A stretch of DNA of 64,000 nucleotides from NCBI RefSeq assembly GCF_000699445.3, contig NC_067202.1, positions 5,350,458 through 5,414,457 of the forward strand, in the 5' to 3' direction. Both the position numbers and the translations under genes were made by a program. The notes below the pieces were generated by a model. The model was not told the origin of the DNA. It did no database searches and was given only the letters and a program-made list of their open reading frames with translations. Below, in pieces: positions 1 through 11,155 of this stretch; position 1 is the stretch's first letter, and every line of letters begins with the position of its first letter. The DNA is from Schistosoma haematobium (taxonomy: Eukaryota; Platyhelminthes; Trematoda; Strigeidida; Schistosomatidae).

Positions 1-455
1 AGTCGACACAAAACTCTGCTTGAACAAGTTCTGTGCCAATCGATATTCATGAGCTAATAAGGGGTATCTGCAATGTTAATGGAGTAGATGTTTTCCAGTA
101 GAATATGAACCGGTGTTTGAAAAGATTTAAGTAAACAACTTTGTCTCCTTGAAACTCCCTCACATTATATCCTGCGAGAATGAGTTGTGTAACTCTTATA
201 ATTACGTTTCTAACTATATTTAACTTGTCATATAGTGAAATGATCAGTTTCATATTCTTTAATGGGAATTATTTTTCAGACTTACGTTTGTAAACTTCCC
301 CAATCCAAGGCACAATTGGAAATTAATGATTGAAAAGATAGTATCCTAGTGATCTTTGATTTGTCAGTCAGTCATATACAATGTAGAACCTGAAACATGT
401 GCATTGATTCAAGTTGCTATACAATATGAGCATATCGAAATAAAGCTACCAAGAT

Positions 456-976
456 TGTTATATCCTAGTGAAGATTACATTACGAGTAACGTCTGAGACC
501 TATTAATGGACTAATATTATTTATATATTTTTATGGTATAAATATTCAGTAACTAGATTATGTATATCTATATTCCCCTTATTATAAGCTTTATTTTGAC
601 CTATAATTTATTGTTGTACGATTTACTGTTTTTAAGCTATGTTCAGTTTATTGACTACTGCCTCCCACGTCCACAGCCACTTTTTGGCTTTATTGTGTAC
701 AAATGTTATTTCCTATTTTATGGTGCGTTGCGGTCTGTTTGGTTGATATATAAACCCAGTATGTCTGAAATAAATGACTCGATTCGCATGGTGGAAGCTG
801 GTATTTGGTGTTCTGGACTCAAGTGGACAGGCTAGGCGAACATAGGACCAATAAAGACGCTAGGCTGCTCATACCGGTCGAAAGTCATTGGTTTGGCACA
901 GTGCTAAGATGTTATAAGTCGTATTTTGATTGGTGGATAAATAATGTGATAACTAGCCGGACATAAAGTCACAACA
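456..976 (+). mobile_element. Solo LTR copy (LTR family 1)
   Basis: Starts TGTTATATCC and ends AGTCACAACA, i.e. TG...CA termini. By eye it is a diverged homologue along its length of the better-preserved LTR at 25654-26150 and of copies at 32071 and 44980. It contains a TATA-like gatatataaaccc around 745 and gaaataaa about 20 bases later, the order expected for LTR promoter and polyadenylation signal. Flanks AAGAT (451-455) and AAGAC (977-981) look like a mutated 5-bp target duplication. No internal retroelement sequence adjoins it, so it is a solo LTR. Confidence 0.6.
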
Positions 977-1719
977 AAGACAAATCCTGAATCAGTATTG
1001 ACTATTAACAACCGTAGTCTGTTTAGTTAGAGAAAAAGAGATCAACTACAAATCTTCATGAAAACGTCATTTGTATGGTACCAGTTGCTTTGTTAAATGA
1101 TATACATATATGTATGCAGTCTGATCAGTAAGTACACAATGAATTGTGTTATTTACATTAATTTATTTTAGAAAGAGATGAAGCTTTCAGGAACCCTTAA
1201 CGATCTTATCAAACGGGGTTTTGATGTGATTTGTTGGCTTTTAATGTCGGTGGACATTCATGATCAGATGGAACAATTGCGCAACATTCAATTATTAATG
1301 ACGCTTAAGAAATACTTCCGAGGAATTCATGAAATGTTAGGGGGTATTTACGGGAGATAACGCTTTGGAAAAAATCGATTCCTTTAGCAGATAACATACA
1401 CTAGTAACCATGTTGTAAATACACTAATAATCCAGAGATATTTTTACTACAAATGAAAAAAAACATAGATGCAACTGTCTGACAAGCGTTTAGAATAAGG
1501 ACTGGGCTAAAAACAAAAATATTGGCTCAAATTAAGGCACTTTTTAAGTGGACAGTGAATGGATAAAAAGAACAAGAACAAGAAGTTCAAAAGTGGACTG
1601 ATAGGGGTAGGTTTAACTTTTACAAAGTGAACAGTAGACAGATTTATCCAAAAAAGGAATTACAATATAGGATTCTGCGTATAGTAGTCACAACCCTATC
1701 GAATATTAAATTCTAAAAA

Positions 1720-1774
<55 letters not shown>

Positions 1775-1892
1775 AATAGGTGAACCGGTTTATAGCAGTA
1801 TTATAATAGTCAACTAAGGAATAAGTTAAGCAGCTAATATGATTCATATTTATATCACGAACATATTTAAGTAAGATAATCGCTGGGCAGTC
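977..1892. other. Non-coding, nothing recognised
   Basis: No exon, retroelement or RNA gene recognised, apart from the TA tract listed separately. A 60-codon open frame at 1178-1360 follows a pyrimidine-AG sequence, but its product resembles nothing I know. Confidence 0.4.
1721..1770. repeat. (TA)n microsatellite
   Basis: About 25 uninterrupted TA units. Seen directly. Confidence 0.95.
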
Positions 1893-2030
1893 ATTTTGTT
1901 CTAGTATGGGGCTCCCAAATGATGAGCATCCACGACTCCGCAACTGAGAATCAAATCCAGGACCTTTAGCCTCGCACCTCAACACCGAGCCTGTATCTAA
2001 TGGTGTGCAAGTTTAAATTCAATCGATTTA
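1893..2030 (-). repeat. SINE-B retroposon fragment
   Basis: Diverged minus-strand copy of the tRNA-like short retroposon repeated across the window. It keeps the degenerate 'ggggctcc...gagcatccacga' block, then a 'tccaggacc' B-box-like segment and 'aatggtgt'. The hammerhead core is not preserved. Confidence 0.5.
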
Positions 2031-2389
2031 TGATACTGTGTGACCATCTTCGATTGTCTCTAATGATTTGGTAATAAAGTCGATAATGTGGATTCCGATG
2101 GTCACAAGAAAATGAAACAGTGTTAAGATTTTAAATAGGAACAAATTGTGGTAGAGTAAATGTAAGAGAAACTTTGGGTAAATGGTTGTGCATTACAATC
2201 TTGACAAAACAATTTGATAGCATGGTCACAGATGTGCCTGACCCAAGTTACCGTACCTGATTAGCTCGACGAAAAGATGACAAACGAAATCAAAATAAAG
2301 TAATAGCAATAATAAAAAGAAGGACTAAACTTCGAGACTATGTTTTGAGACGACAAAGTGGAAAGATATTTATGAAAGAATGCTGAAAT

Positions 2390-3700
2390 TCGACTACTTC
2401 ACTCTCTATTATCAGTTCAGAGGTTAATGAGGACCGGTTATGAACGACATTTTGTTTTTGAAAGGAAACTCATTGCGAGGTGGTCAAAAGACTGCATTTT
2501 TTCAGCATCTTCGCCAAACAGGAGTATGTCATCTGCGTACCTAAGTCGATAAGTGGACCTCTTGGTACGACAAATCCCCCTCAAAAGGTAATCGAACGAA
2601 ACGTCATTTTGAGGCGAAAATCGGTGGCAAAACTAAATAAAAATGGGGAAAGTAGGTACACCTGATGAACGCTAATTGAGGGTGACGAATTCGATGACAG
2701 TCCTCCATAAGCTTCGGCTCGACCAATAGTGTCTGAGTGGAAAGCTTTTACAAGATTCTTCGGTACAACTTACAACGACAATCATAACCATCGAACCTTC
2801 CGGCCAAAAAAACTGAATCCTATCTTAAGGTCAGGGAATAAAGCATAATCGAGCGTCATTAGTTATGCCAATAATCTAAAACATGGCGGAGAATGGGTGC
2901 TTGGTCAATACATCCAAGTCCATGTCTGAAACGAGCCTGGTATTCTCGAGTTTGTTTTTCACGAACCCTAGGTAAGTGTCGGATTATTATTGAGGCTAAT
3001 ATTTCCGACACCTCATTGGTCTGATTCCTTCACGGTTATTATAGGAGAAATTTTGTCCTTTCTTGTAGACTGGAACGATCATAAATCAAGGCCAGTCAGA
3101 TAGGATTACATCCTGTTCCCAGGCTCTAGACAATATCGTAGTTAACTGCTAAAACTAAACCACCATTCTTAAAGATCTCTGGGGTTAAGTCATTAGAGCC
3201 TGTTGCTTTCTATCATTTTAGATTACTTATGGTCTTTTCAATCTCACTAAGGGTTGGAGAACTTGTATCGATTTATCATTTATGTTGATTGGAGATAGAT
3301 GGCAACTTCGGAATAGCTGTAGGTCAGTTGAGCTGCTGCCTAAATTGTTCTGCCTATCTGTCTAATCTCCCAGATTGAAATGGAATAACAGTTTCGTTCT
3401 TCTCTGAAATAGCATCACTAACAACTACCTTTTTATTATCTATTTCCTTGATTCATCAAAAGAGCTGTCTAGTGTTACCTACAGTCACTGCCTGTTTCAT
3501 CTATTTTGATTTTGTTGCCCACCGCTCCTCACAATTGTTGCATAAATTTTTCTAGTTTATTTTTTAGTTGACGTAGCTCTTTATCGTACTCCGAACCAAT
3601 CGGTATGAGTTTTGGAGCCTCTACGCATTCAGTGGATAGCACCAAAATTCACTGGTATTTCCTAATATTTTGTTTAGGTTGGTACCATTTGGAGAACTCA
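2390..3700 (-). mobile_element. Decayed LINE (RT and linker region)
   Basis: Colinear by eye with 34500-35900 of the LINE at 33632-38039. Shared blocks include the segment around YADD (2510-2560), the 'AGFRP' region near 2900-2960 and the linker upstream of RT (3200-3600). All frames are broken. It lies between ARPC2 and the window edge on the same strand as ARPC2. Confidence 0.75.
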
Positions 3701-3839
3701 AAGACAGAAGACGAGGATTGATAGCGGAGATAGAAGTAATATTTAGTGATGAAGACTGTATCTATTTACAAACGAGATTATCTCGCTTCCCCTTAAAGGT
3801 ATGAAAGCATTTGTCGCTTCTCGGTTGTCTACACCCTAG

Positions 3840-4640
3840 GAAGATACTTCATGGGGGACTCGTGAAATGAAATGGATTAATGGTGATCTTGTCGACCTGA
3901 GAGCGTCACCGCAGTCCAAAGGACAACTTCTTGGGGACGGTCACATGGTCTTTTTGTGGCGAGTTTCTAATGAGTTGGCTCTATACTTCAAAAGGTCTTG
4001 ACGTTAGAGGTGACTTGTGGAGCAAGGTGTGTCATTTCAACGTCGACCTTTTCCAGTCTATCCCTTCGATTATGAGGAAACAGCATCGGTGCAGATGATG
4101 CAATGGCAATCCCTACGCAGTTTGCAGTGAGAGTACGCCCTCAAACCTTAGGTTGCTCCTTTCAGTCTTACCGTTCTCCAACCCATTTGCCTGGTATATT
4201 AGAGCCTAAGGGGATAAGTGTTACGGCAAATGTAACTTGATTGAACCATAACGATATGCAAGCCCGACTAACTCAGGTGGATAATTTTGGTGGAGTTTTG
4301 TTCTCTGAGCTGGATGGTTTGGTCGCGAAGCTTTCGTCGCTCTTCTGAACGACATCATCAGCACAAGCTTCAGGTAGAAGTGAAATGTTCGAATTTCTCC
4401 ACATATGGTTCACAGTTTGTCCTGTAGACCTCAATATTGGTTAGTTCTTGTTGATCTTAAACTTGTCACTGTTTACTTCTTTGTTTTGATAGGATCTCCA
4501 ATTAGTTTGGTGATGAAAGCTCCACGGCCATACCACCCAGCTCAGAGAGCAGAAAGCCCGACTAACATATCAAAGTAGCAGCTACGGTCGTGTTGGGAGG
4601 AGCGAGTGGAGTTCTAAGTCGTTATTAGCATCCGGTTATC
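3840..4640 (-). mobile_element. Decayed LINE 5' region, split by an insertion
   Basis: 3870-4260 and 4560-4610 match 37590-38039, the 5' segment of the LINE in the NDUFV1 intron: for example the 'cgcagtccaaaggacaact' block near 3910 and 'caagcccgacta' at 4259. The copy is interrupted at 4273-4553 by another element. With 2390-3700 this is one old LINE copy of which the endonuclease part is lost or unrecognisable. Confidence 0.65.
4273..4553. mobile_element. 281-bp inverted-repeat element with 13-bp target duplication
   Basis: Flanked by the direct repeat AAGCCCGACTAAC at 4260-4272 and 4554-4566, inside the older LINE 5' region. The left part (ggtggagttttgttctctg, then gctggatggtttggtcg) is inverted at the right end (ccacccagctcagagag), giving arms of roughly 35 bp. 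It is homologous to 59227-59418 and 26575-26695. No coding capacity. It may be a terminal piece of a PLE or an independent foldback element. Confidence 0.65.
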
Positions 4641-4840
4641 ATGAGGTTTTCCTAGATGAGGAGGTTAATAAGCTTAGCAACTCCCTCGTTACCAACAAGG
4701 AATTCACTCCAATCGGTTTACCTCACCATCGGAGCATGTGCAGAGACGTGTTCGATGCTGTTGGTATTGACGTTGGACGTCTAGGTTGAAATGAACTTTT
4801 ATTTTCAGGAGGCTTATTCACCCGTTTTCGCTATTGCGTT

Positions 4841-5350
4841 TTATTTATTTAAACATATAGACATTGGTACAAGGAGGCATCAAATATATATGCATCACAT
4901 AAATCATTCGATTTGTGTGAGGGCTGGGATACTGTTCGGGTACCCAAACTGAAGCAGATGGTTTTATTAGGGAAGCACACCCGCAGCCTTTGACCTAGAG
5001 GTCTAATCCACAAGGCAGTGGAGCAACGTCAGAAGATGAAGTCTCATGGTAGCCGATGATCAACGATTGGTTCATACGCCATTTGTTCCTTCAGGATACT
5101 GGAGCCAGTCCATGTGCACCATTGGCTTCGAATGAGGGTTTTCCAACTCCCTAGTTGGATCCTCCATATCCACCAATCCGGTTACAGCGCCGGACATTCG
5201 CTTTTCGTCCTCTTAATTTCATAAACAACACCCCAGCCACGAGAATGCATTGAATAGGACTACCCTGGCGGCAGCTGTATGCACGTGGCCATGTGAGAGC
5301 ATTTCGTGAGAGAGAACTGACTCTCCCCACTCTCGGGGATTTGGGTGTTT
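4841..5350 (-). repeat. RepA retroposon copy
   Basis: Full-length-looking copy of a repeat of about 520 bp, found about eight times here. On its own plus strand it starts near 'ggccgagagtgggg' and ends 'ttgtaccaatgtttatgtg' followed by an (AAAT)n tail. It is minus here, so the tail appears first at 4841. The A-rich end and dispersed copies suggest a retroposon. No protein is recognised. Confidence 0.75.
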
Positions 5351-6674
5351 GACATGAGTACGGTTAAAGTGTTGTATTGGAGTAGCGGTAGAATAGATTA
5401 GGTGCATATATAGTTTAGACGACTGTATCCAAGTTGCACTCTACTAGATGGAACATATTACAACTGGATTCTATTAAAGACAGTTTGCCTGATCAGTAGT
5501 GCTAAAAGTCAGTAGTAACAGTAGGAATAAAGTTAATATGAATTAAAATTATTTGTGTATGAGTAGAACACTAAAAAAGCTTCATAACTTCTCATTCGAA
5601 AGACAGCGAAAAATATAGATTAAATAATTCGCACTGAATACGTTTAGGTTTGCAGAAACCTATATCATCGATCAAAATGGAAGTTTAGAATTAGTTGGTT
5701 GGTTGGTTCATAACTCAAGCACCAGGCTATAGCTATATATACAAAACACAAGTAAGTATTCAAGTAATTCTGTCAATTAATTGAGAGTATAAACTGAAAA
5801 TTCAACTAATATCCATTAGTTAGTGGTTGAACGTACTCGCATTTAGTCAAAATTCCAACTTCAGGGGGTCTAAACAGATACTGACGCAATATGAGAGGCG
5901 CTCAAAAATAGCATCGTTAGGCTATTCTATAAAGTAACAAACAACCGATGAAATTGGTGAATAACTTGAATTTTTCTGGTTAAAGTTTCCTTAGTGATGG
6001 TGATTATTTGTCGGAGACGTTAATGAATGTAACTCTGTAATTAAGCAGAGGTGTTTATGTGCTCGATTTTAGTTACATTTTTTAATGCGTGATTTCACCT
6101 TGCTGTTCAACGTTTGTAATCCAATAGTTGATATTTGAGAGCTGTAAATAACGAACCCGTTTTACGCAAAAATATATTGATCGGCCACGGATTTTTATAC
6201 ATCTACTTATCATTAGTTCACTTATGTCCTTTGGGTAATCCGTACTGATATTTCACGTCACTGTACAGATGAAAAGTATATTTTGAAGTAATATAGTATT
6301 GTGTCAAGGAGTTACACCACATAATTTGTTCGCTGTTTTAGGTATACATATATTCAATTTGTTTATATCATTCTCAGACTTTCTAACGGTCAATGTCAAG
6401 TCCTGAATTTTTGGTACGTGAGCTAAAGCTAAATAAGTCTGATTTAAACACTCGACTATCAGTAAATAGGATGAATATGAAACCAGTCTATTTGCTTCCA
6501 TATGAACGGGTTAGTAGCGCAGTTGAGATTTTTGTGGTGAATATCTCACATTTCAGACAAATCAGTCGACATGTAGTCATGTGTCATATTATTTTCAAAA
6601 GTGGTTAAAAGTCTTACAAATCCACACCATGAGTGTAGCATCGAAAAAATTTACTAGGAAATACCAGCACTTAC
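5351..6674. other. Probable ARPC2 intron, nothing recognised
   Basis: Lies downstream (minus strand) of the ARPC2 exon ending at 6675. No further ARPC2 exon is visible here or in 1-5350. Small open frames at 6304-6608 on both strands do not match the expected protein. Confidence 0.4.
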
Positions 6675-7243
6675 AGTGTTTCATCTGGTCGGTAATGTAT
6701 GACAGCTTTTTTACAACCAACAGCGTTTTCACCCATGGAAGCATGAAATTCAAAAAATTTCTCAAATACAGCAGCAAAACAATTTCTTTTTAATAACGCA
6801 GCTTTCTGTGCTATTAAGGCATAATCTTCTGGTAAATGCTCTAGATCATATAACAATGAGACACTGCAACCATCTTCAGGTTTATTTAGTAAATACTGGC
6901 CGTATTCTCTTTTCAATACCTGTTATTTTTATAATATTAAAATGAATATATAAAACCATAAATATTGACAGACCTCGTTTGCTCCATGTTCCTGTAATTC
7001 TTGAAAAAAGTTTAGTGTAATACTGACAAGAATTTTTGACCGGTCATTTGGAACACTTCTTAAATGATAAATAGCACCATCAAAATCAGCTAGTGTTTGG
7101 TTGAATTTCTCGAATTTTAAACTACCAGTGATTATTGGATAATTAGCAACTCAAGAAAAGATTTCCTACCCATTTTTTGCATTCTCAAATCGATATAGAA
7201 GAGATTCCTCAACCGCTCTATTGAGTATTTCCAAAAATATCAT
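6675..7243 (-). CDS. ARPC2: Arp2/3 complex subunit 2 (p34-Arc), first three exons
   Basis: ARPC2 forms, with ARPC4, the structural core of the Arp2/3 complex that nucleates branched actin filaments in the cytoplasm. Exons on the minus strand are 7243-7170, 7121-6974 and 6919-6675, all joined in frame across GT...AG introns of 48 and 54 bp. The product starts MIFLEILNRAVEESL, includes LADFDGAIYHLRSVPNDRSK, and exon 3 gives VSLLYDLEHLPE, LLKRNCFAAVFEKFFEF and AVIHYRPDET. These align colinearly with residues 1 to about 152 of the roughly 300-residue animal protein, from memory. The start ATG at 7243 corresponds to the family's own N-terminus. Exon 3 ends with donor GTAAGT in phase 2, so the second half must lie further left, probably beyond the window edge. 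No frame damage is seen in the part present. Confidence 0.92.
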
Positions 7244-7857
7244 TATTCATTTGTATTGTGAGATGATCTTTAACGGTGTTTTGGCTTGCTGGATTAAAAG
7301 TACAGCATGGCAATGACTGATGTCAACATATATGAACGATAAGTTTACAATCAATCAAATTTCTTGTCACGAGTAACAATAAATTTGAACAGTGTGAAGT
7401 TCAAAAAATGAATAACTTTTATTGGTAAATTTAAAAAATAATACTACAAATTTGAAGACATTTAGAAATAACAGCAAAAAATCACCTCACTGATATAACT
7501 GGCTTTTTATCGATCTCCAACTATGATCAAATTTCATTTCTCTTACTGACATGAGTTGGAAAATAGCAAGTGGAAAATAGGGGTCTTTAAAAGATTATTT
7601 TCCAGTTGTAACAAAAGACGTTTCCCCACTTGGCTACTTAGCTTATTTTGATTCTAACGGTTCTTTATCATATTACAATATCACTTCACCAAAATTTCAT
7701 CACCACTAATATATACTGCTTACTAAAGATTAGCTAGCAAAGTACTGGGGATCAGCAGTTCATTAAACTAAGTTAGGTAGTCCTGGCAGGGTCCAGCTAC
7801 TTCCAAAGAAAGGAAAAACGTATGCAAATGGGGAATAATTGTCAACTGTAAAATGTT
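7244..7857. other. ARPC2 upstream region
   Basis: Contains the ARPC2 5' UTR and promoter if the gene is not trans-spliced. I see no clear TATA box or other recognisable motif, and no repeat. Confidence 0.35.
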
Positions 7858-8545
7858 ATGGTCTCAATATACACATAGGGAAAAGAAAGCAACAATTCAA
7901 TCACAATTGACGGAGACGATTTGGAAGATGTAAAAACCTTTACATATAAAGGCAACATCATTGACAAACATGGTGGATTCGATGCAGATGTGAATGCGCG
8001 GGTCGGCAAAACAAGAGCAACATATTTACAACTGAAGAACATCTGCAACTCAAAACAATTGTCTGTCAACCAACACCAAGGTCAGGATTTTCAATACCAA
8101 TGTCAAGATAGTTCTGCTGTATGGGATGGAAACCTAGAGAACTAAGAAAGCCATCCACCAGAAAATACAAGTGTCTATTAACACTTGTCTACGCAAAATA
8201 CTTAGGATACGTTGGTCGGACATTATTAGCAACAACCTACTATGGGAGAGAACAAACTAGATCCCAGCGGAGAAAGAAATCAAGAAGAAGCGCTGGAAGT
8301 AGATGGGACACACATTGAGGAAAGTACCCAACTGAATCACAACGCGAACCCTCACATGGAACTCTCAAGGCCAAAGGAAAAGAGGAAGACCAAAGAACAC
8401 ATTACACCGGGAAATGGAGATAAACATAAGAAAAGTGAACAAGAATTGAATGGAATTAGAAAATGCCCAAGATAGAGTGGGTTGGAGAATGTTGGTCGAT
8501 GGGCTATGCTCTATTAGGAGTAACAGGCGTAAGTAAAATGTTTTG
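7858..8545 (+). mobile_element. RTE-like LINE 3' fragment (RT thumb to C-terminus)
   Basis: Conceptual translation across several frames gives YKGNIIDKHGGFDADVNARV, then TRATYLQLKNI, and a C-terminal block shared with 45735-46005 (KRKTKEH, VGWRML). These are the thumb and C-terminal region of an RTE-type reverse transcriptase. Stops and frame changes show it is dead. It ends with 'gtaacaggcgtaagtaa', the tail seen in the other copies at 45990, 53435 and, inverted, 29323. Confidence 0.8.
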
Positions 8546-10739
8546 TTGTGGACAGATAAATGCGTGCCTGATCCTTCACTAAAAGATTTTAGCAAAGAAC
8601 ATGGTGATAGTGTTTTGTTTACATTATCCATGGTGTTGAAAATCTTAAAACTAATGTAGATCATCCAGTCCTTTATCCTCATGAGGTCTGGTTATAAAAC
8701 AATTTTTAACGAAATTTAGATATTTCTTGACGTTTTCCAATCGGTTGGAGCCATTTGCTACTTGACAAGCCGTGAAGTCAAACTGCAAAACAGAAACGAA
8801 ACTGAAAAGGCCGGGGTGAGAGAACCAAGAAGGTAAACAGAAGTATAGTGAGTACACAGCAATTTACTTCGGACAAGTTGATCTTTTAATTTTGGGAGAG
8901 TGGTCTCCTATAATATTTAAGGGAAATCGCGCCTGAGTGTAACTTACTACAATGACAATAGTAAGTTATTACACACTGCAAAAATAAGTCTATTAGATGT
9001 TGATCATTATAAAAACCGTAATGAACGTACTGATCGTCTCAATTTGTACATAAACAACAGTTAGGGCAGAACTAAACACTTGTATGCGTATGTCGCAATA
9101 ACCGTACAGTTAAACTTTAGTTTAAAAACCTTTCACATTTAAATACTTAAATACTACCTGACAATAAATCCGTAAACCACGACTGAGGGCTACGGCCTTC
9201 AAAGCAAATTTGCGCCCCTCAATATATAACAACAACCGATAAAAACAATATCTTTTGAACTTTTTCTTAATAAAAATATAAAGCTGTGTGATACTTTAAA
9301 TCCATATCTGAACTGTGATCTACACCTCTTAGATAGTAATAGAGTACACTACAGACTCCCTTAACCTATTCTAAAAAGTACACTAATTATTTTATTATGA
9401 TATACAGACACGATGAAATACTTCATTTATTGGATGTCGAAATTCAACAAACTCCTGACAAGTGAGAAGCCATCAAATTATATGTATCATCAAGTAAACG
9501 ACACATTCTCTGTTGAGTTTCCATTCACAACAGCCAATAATGACATGGTAAAATTCCTGCTCATACCCTGGCAATTGGAAACTATGAAGGAACTTCCACA
9601 GTTTCCAGCAAAGGACACAATCAACACCTGTTGCAAGAACCGAGGAGTTTCCGGAATATTTGTAAGCTCGCCGCACATAAGAGATGTTCCATCCTTTCCT
9701 TATTCTGAATCAATGACGTCCCACTTTTATTTGTTGTTGTGCCAAAAAAGTGAACTGAATTTCTGTGTGTAAAATTTATAGGTTAGTCTTGCATTGTACG
9801 TTAATTTCGAATTTCTGACTTCCAGTTTAGCAACCATTCCTTAGTATGTGCAACTGACGAAATGTTTGCCACTTCCATCATCTCTGTAATCTATAAATGA
9901 TGCCGACTTTCGTTCTGTTCAGTTCCGTTTAGTTAACGAATTGTTGGAAATTGTCGGTTTTTCAAATGATGCAAATATTTTTATTTGTTCTAAATATGTA
10001 AAACTGTCTATGAGCGTGAGTAAATTCTTTCTGATTTTTTTATATTGTAGGACAGTTCTAAAATTATATTGGGAGGGGGGCAATTAAACAAACTTCCTGG
10101 CATATTTTGCCAGCATTTTCTCACGAACCAATATTCAGATTCATACTGCTATTTATTACTCTAATTTTCCACTCTGTGGTTGGTGCGACTGAGGTGGTTG
10201 GTAGTCAGTAGTAAAAGTCAAATAAAATTAATACTGATTATGACACGCTTAAAGAAAAATCAAATGTATCTATCAAATCACACCACTGAGCTGGAAGTAA
10301 AATTCTCAGGATCGTTCTAATGTGTAAAGCTGGATAATAAGAGTGTATGTCTTTTAATTAAGAAGTTTTGGTCCACTTTGAGCTGCAAGTATTCGTACTC
10401 TACAGAAAATGGACTTGAAACAACCACTAAAAAGAGACAAGGGGTATGTGAACGTCACGGAATACGGCTTAACGTCCAGAGTTATCGACATTATCGCTCT
10501 GGGATATTACTTTATAATAATTGTTGACTTCGAATGTTTTGAGAAGCCTGTGGGATCTAGGTCAAGAATGGAAATTCTAATCGCCGTAGGATAATTATAA
10601 ACCATTGTCTCAATTGGAGTATCTTGAACCTTATCGAGAATGAAATGTAGTGATCAATTATACTCAACTGCCAAACCAGAACTAGTGGACGAGCAACGAT
10701 ATAGGAATATGTTTACTTTACAACTACAGCAAGTTCATT
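8546..10739. other. Intergenic, nothing firmly recognised
   Basis: AT-rich sequence with no recognisable repeat family or exon except the doubtful open frame at 9411-9772. A short G tract occurs at 10070-10080. Confidence 0.35.
9411..9772 (+). CDS. Doubtful open reading frame, unknown
   Basis: An open frame of about 120 codons from ATG 9413 to TAA 9772, immediately preceded by a pyrimidine/AT-rich stretch and 'atacag' at 9404-9409, which could be a splice acceptor. The predicted protein has balanced composition and no low-complexity sequence, but I recognise no domain. The minus strand is also open over 9473-9678, so this may be chance or a retroelement relic. No flanking donor or second exon was found. 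Confidence 0.2.
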
Positions 10740-11155
10740 TGTAGAATTATGGTCCACTACGATATTAGTACTGCTCTAATAATAGACCTAATCCTAAATT
10801 TGTAGATTTGTCATGATATAACTGCCTAATCTATAAGATCTTACGTGGAAGTCACACCATCGACTACACCAACTCACTGTATCGCATCAATTACCAATAC
10901 ATGATGTAGAACAAGGTTAGGCTGGAGAAAGAACAATATATTTAATATGAATAGAAGATATAAGGTGACATTCAGATGGACCACGCCTTCATGGTCGAGC
11001 CATGCCACTCGATCAACTCCAGTTCATTCAATTCATTCTCCGCGCCTTCTCCATTGTTAGGTATTTCCCCGGGTTAAATATTGAATATCTATTTTCTGAG
11101 TAGTCTTGTGTTCACAGCTTTGTGGATTGTGTGGCTATTGTCCAATCCCACTACA
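10740..11155. repeat. Left LTR
   Basis: TG...CA termini. The left edge of similarity to 13960-14375 falls exactly at the TG. It contains an AT-rich 'aatatatttaatatg' segment at 10935-10950 that could be a TATA region. Confidence 0.75.

Noticed and set aside
560..835. 91-codon ORF with hydrophobic N-terminus (possible membrane protein)
   Set aside because: It lies wholly inside an LTR copy. Homologous LTRs at 25654 and 32071 do not keep the frame.
6304..6608. Overlapping ORFs on both strands as further ARPC2 exons
   Set aside because: Neither translation matches the expected continuation of ARPC2 after ...HYRPDET, and there are no matching splice phases.
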